The notes under the pieces were generated by a model. The model was given only the letters and a program-made list of their open reading frames with translations, had not been told where the DNA came from and made no database searches. A stretch of 64,000 nucleotides of DNA from Megalopta genalis. Its lineage: Eukaryota > Arthropoda > Insecta > Hymenoptera > Halictidae. Positions 62,937 through 64,000 of the stretch are shown here, in pieces; position 1 is the first letter of the stretch; every line of letters begins with the position of its first letter. A program made the position numbers and the translations under genes. The stretch is taken from the NCBI RefSeq assembly GCF_051020955.1, contig NW_027476462.1:1-64000 (forward strand), written 5' to 3'.

Positions 62937-64000
62937 TGAAGCTAACTCGTTTGTTTCGACTGCACTTGAAGCAATATCACATATATCGCTAGTATCTGAA
63001 GCTAAATCATTTGTTTCGCATGGATTTGAAACTAAACGATCAGCATCGTATCGATTTGCATCTAAATCATGTGTTTCGCATGGAGTTGCAGCTAACTCGT
63101 TCGTTTCGCCTGCATTTGATGCTATATCACTTATATCGCAAGTATCTGAAGCTAAATACTTTGTTTACCATGCATTTGAAGCTAAAACTTCTACATCGCA
63201 TTGATTTGCTGTTAAATCATGTGTTTCGCGTGGATTTGAAGCTAACTCGTTTGTTTCCCCAGCATTTGAAGCTATATCAATTATATCGCAAGTATCTGAT
63301 GCTAAATCATTTGTTACGCATGGACTTGACGCTAAACCTTCTACATCGCATTGATTTGCATCTAAATCATGTGTTTCGCAAGGATTTGAAGCTAACTCGT
63401 TTGTTTCGTCTGCATTTGAAGGTATATCACTTATATCGCTAGTATCTGAAGCTATAATCATTTGTTTCGCATGGATTTGAAGCTAAACCTTCAACGTCGC
63501 ATTGATTTGCATCTAAATCATATGTTTCGCATGGATTTGCAGCTAACTCGTTCGTTTCGCCTGCATTTGATGCTATATCACTTATATCGCAAGAATCTGT
63601 AGCTAAATACTTTGTTTACCATGGATTTGAAGCTAAACCTTCTACATCGCATTGATTTGCTGTTAAATCATGTGTTTTGCATGGATTTGAAGCTAACTCG
63701 TTTGTTCCCCTTGCATTTGCAGCTATATCACTTATATCGCAAGAATCTGATGCTAAATCATTTGTTTCGCATGCATTTGAAGCTAAGCCTTCTACTTCGC
63801 ATTGATCTGACGCAAAATCAGGTGTTTCGCTAGGAATTCAAGCTAACTCGTTTGTTTCTCATGCATTTGAAGCTATATCACTTATATCGCAAGTATCTGA
63901 ACCTAAATCCTTTGTTTCGCAAGGATTTGAAGGTAACTCGTTTTGTTCCTTCTGCATTTGAAGCAATATAGCCTATATCCCAACTGTTTGAAGCTCAATC
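62937..64000. repeat. Third copy of the left part of the 5-kb unit
   Basis: Matches 54649-55712 at an 8,288-bp offset, including the AAACGATCAGCATCG monomer and the TACTTTGTTTACC run, and continues to the window edge. It is closer to copy A than to copy B (both have CGATCAGC where B has AGTTCAGC). Confidence 0.85.

Larger units (their letters stand above)
1..64000. repeat. Satellite array of 30-bp monomers in 150-bp pentamers
   Basis: The entire window is built from a 30-bp unit. Its first 13 bases are close to GATTTGAAGCTAA and its tail is close to TTTCGCATG. Five monomer types recur in fixed order. In the commoner family their middles read ACCTTCTACA (A), ATCATGTG (B), CTCGTTTG (C), TATCACTTATA (D) and ATCATTTG (E), so the true period is 150 bp. 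All units lie in one orientation; I saw no inverted block. There is no stretch of even 100 bp that falls outside the pattern, so no transposon, RNA gene or unique-sequence gene is embedded. Length variants (24, 26, 28, 29, 31 and 36 bp) occur and shift the phase. The array runs off both ends of the window, so its full size is unknown. Such arrays are typical of eukaryotic heterochromatin; the host species cannot be told from the repeat alone. Confidence 0.95.
52548..64000. repeat. Family II satellite block, right end
   Basis: Family II resumes at 52548, exactly at the left edge of a segment duplicated at 58348. The block is rich in B/C monomers followed by GCAGATGA or GCAGATGAGGC and ATATCACATATATCG, and in a run with TACTTTGTTTACC, GAATCTGATGC, CTGACGCAAAATCAGG and CTCGTTTTGTTCC (31 bp). 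It is organised as repeats of about 5 kb and continues past the window end. No gene is seen. Confidence 0.85.

Noticed and set aside
1..64000. Hundreds of open frames of 60-400 codons on both strands as real genes
   Set aside because: They follow from a 30-bp unit lacking stops in three frames. They overlap each other in different frames, begin and end inside the array, change repeat type at 29/31-bp monomers, and show no domain, signal or gene-like context.
1..64000. CRISPR array
   Set aside because: A 30-bp repeat is in the CRISPR length range, but repeats are directly adjacent with no unique spacers and no cas genes.
1..64000. A giant repeat-protein gene (adhesin or surface-layer type)
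   Set aside because: No one frame remains open: GCTCAATC gives stops in the minus LASN-type frame, GTTGTAGC in the LKL-type frame, and CATTGATTT and CTACATAGC in the FEA-type frame, besides many 1-bp indels.
1..64000. Telomeric repeat or centromere-protein box
   Set aside because: No TTAGGG-, TTTAGGG- or TTAGG-type runs, and I found no good match to the CENP-B box by eye; position on a chromosome cannot be inferred.
1..64000. Transposon or LTR element inserted in the array
   Set aside because: Read through line by line, every stretch keeps the 30-bp pattern. I saw no terminal inverted repeats, target duplications or reverse-transcriptase-like frames.
1..64000. tRNA, rRNA or structured RNA genes
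   Set aside because: No cloverleaf-type arrangement or rRNA-like conserved stretch was seen; short palindromes such as GCATGC are part of the monomer variation.

Overview
The whole 64-kb window is one uninterrupted tandem-repeat (satellite-type) array. I find no convincing protein gene, RNA gene, transposon or unique sequence. The basic monomer is 30 bp. Its conserved first part reads GATTTGAAGCTAA and its conserved tail TTTCGCATG or a close variant, with a variable middle. By length there are about 2,100 monomers, all in the same orientation. Five monomer types (called A to E here) follow each other in fixed order, giving a 150-bp pentamer as the first higher-order unit. A hand count on the pentamer consensus gives about 37% G+C, T in excess of A on the + strand, and no CpG depletion.

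Two pentamer families share the same A-B-C-D-E order. Family I has D monomers with the middle ATGTATATCACAAG and A monomers with GATAAGCCTTCTACTTCG. Family II has D monomers with TATATCACTTATATCG and A monomers with CTAAACCTTCTACATCG. The layout is a mosaic: family I at 1-6630; II at 6630-8890; I at 8890-11225; II at 11225-41080; an alternating zone, mostly family I, at 41081-52548; and II from 52548 to the end. Several switches coincide with edges of duplicated segments.

Larger repeats are layered on the pentamer: about 510 bp (1.0-2.0 kb), a segment of about 0.9 kb in four copies (3-10 kb), 541 bp (11-15 kb), 779 bp (18-20 kb), 3,864 bp (24-29 kb), an apparently identical 2,685-bp tandem duplication (34,850-40,219), duplicates offset 2,450/2,630 bp (41-45 kb), and repeats of about 5 kb (52-64 kb). 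A 29-bp monomer variant marks about 25 sites, one at 8.55 kb and the rest at 12.6-33 kb.

Because 30 is a multiple of 3, three of the six frames have few or no stops in the repeat consensus, so hundreds of short open frames appear. I treat them as by-products. They are cut by 29-, 31-, 28-, 26- and 24-bp monomers and by in-frame stops, no single frame stays open for long, and differences between monomer types are not concentrated at third codon positions of any frame. A decayed or unusual repeat protein cannot be fully excluded; the best candidate would be the minus-strand frame with ten-residue repeats such as CETHDLASNP.

An array this long, with layered higher-order repeats and segmental duplications, points to a eukaryotic nuclear genome (heterochromatin such as a pericentromeric, subtelomeric or sex/B-chromosome block). 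Nothing in the sequence identifies the species. There is no gene network to describe: the biology here is array evolution by unequal exchange, and possibly a chromatin or transcript role for the repeat itself.
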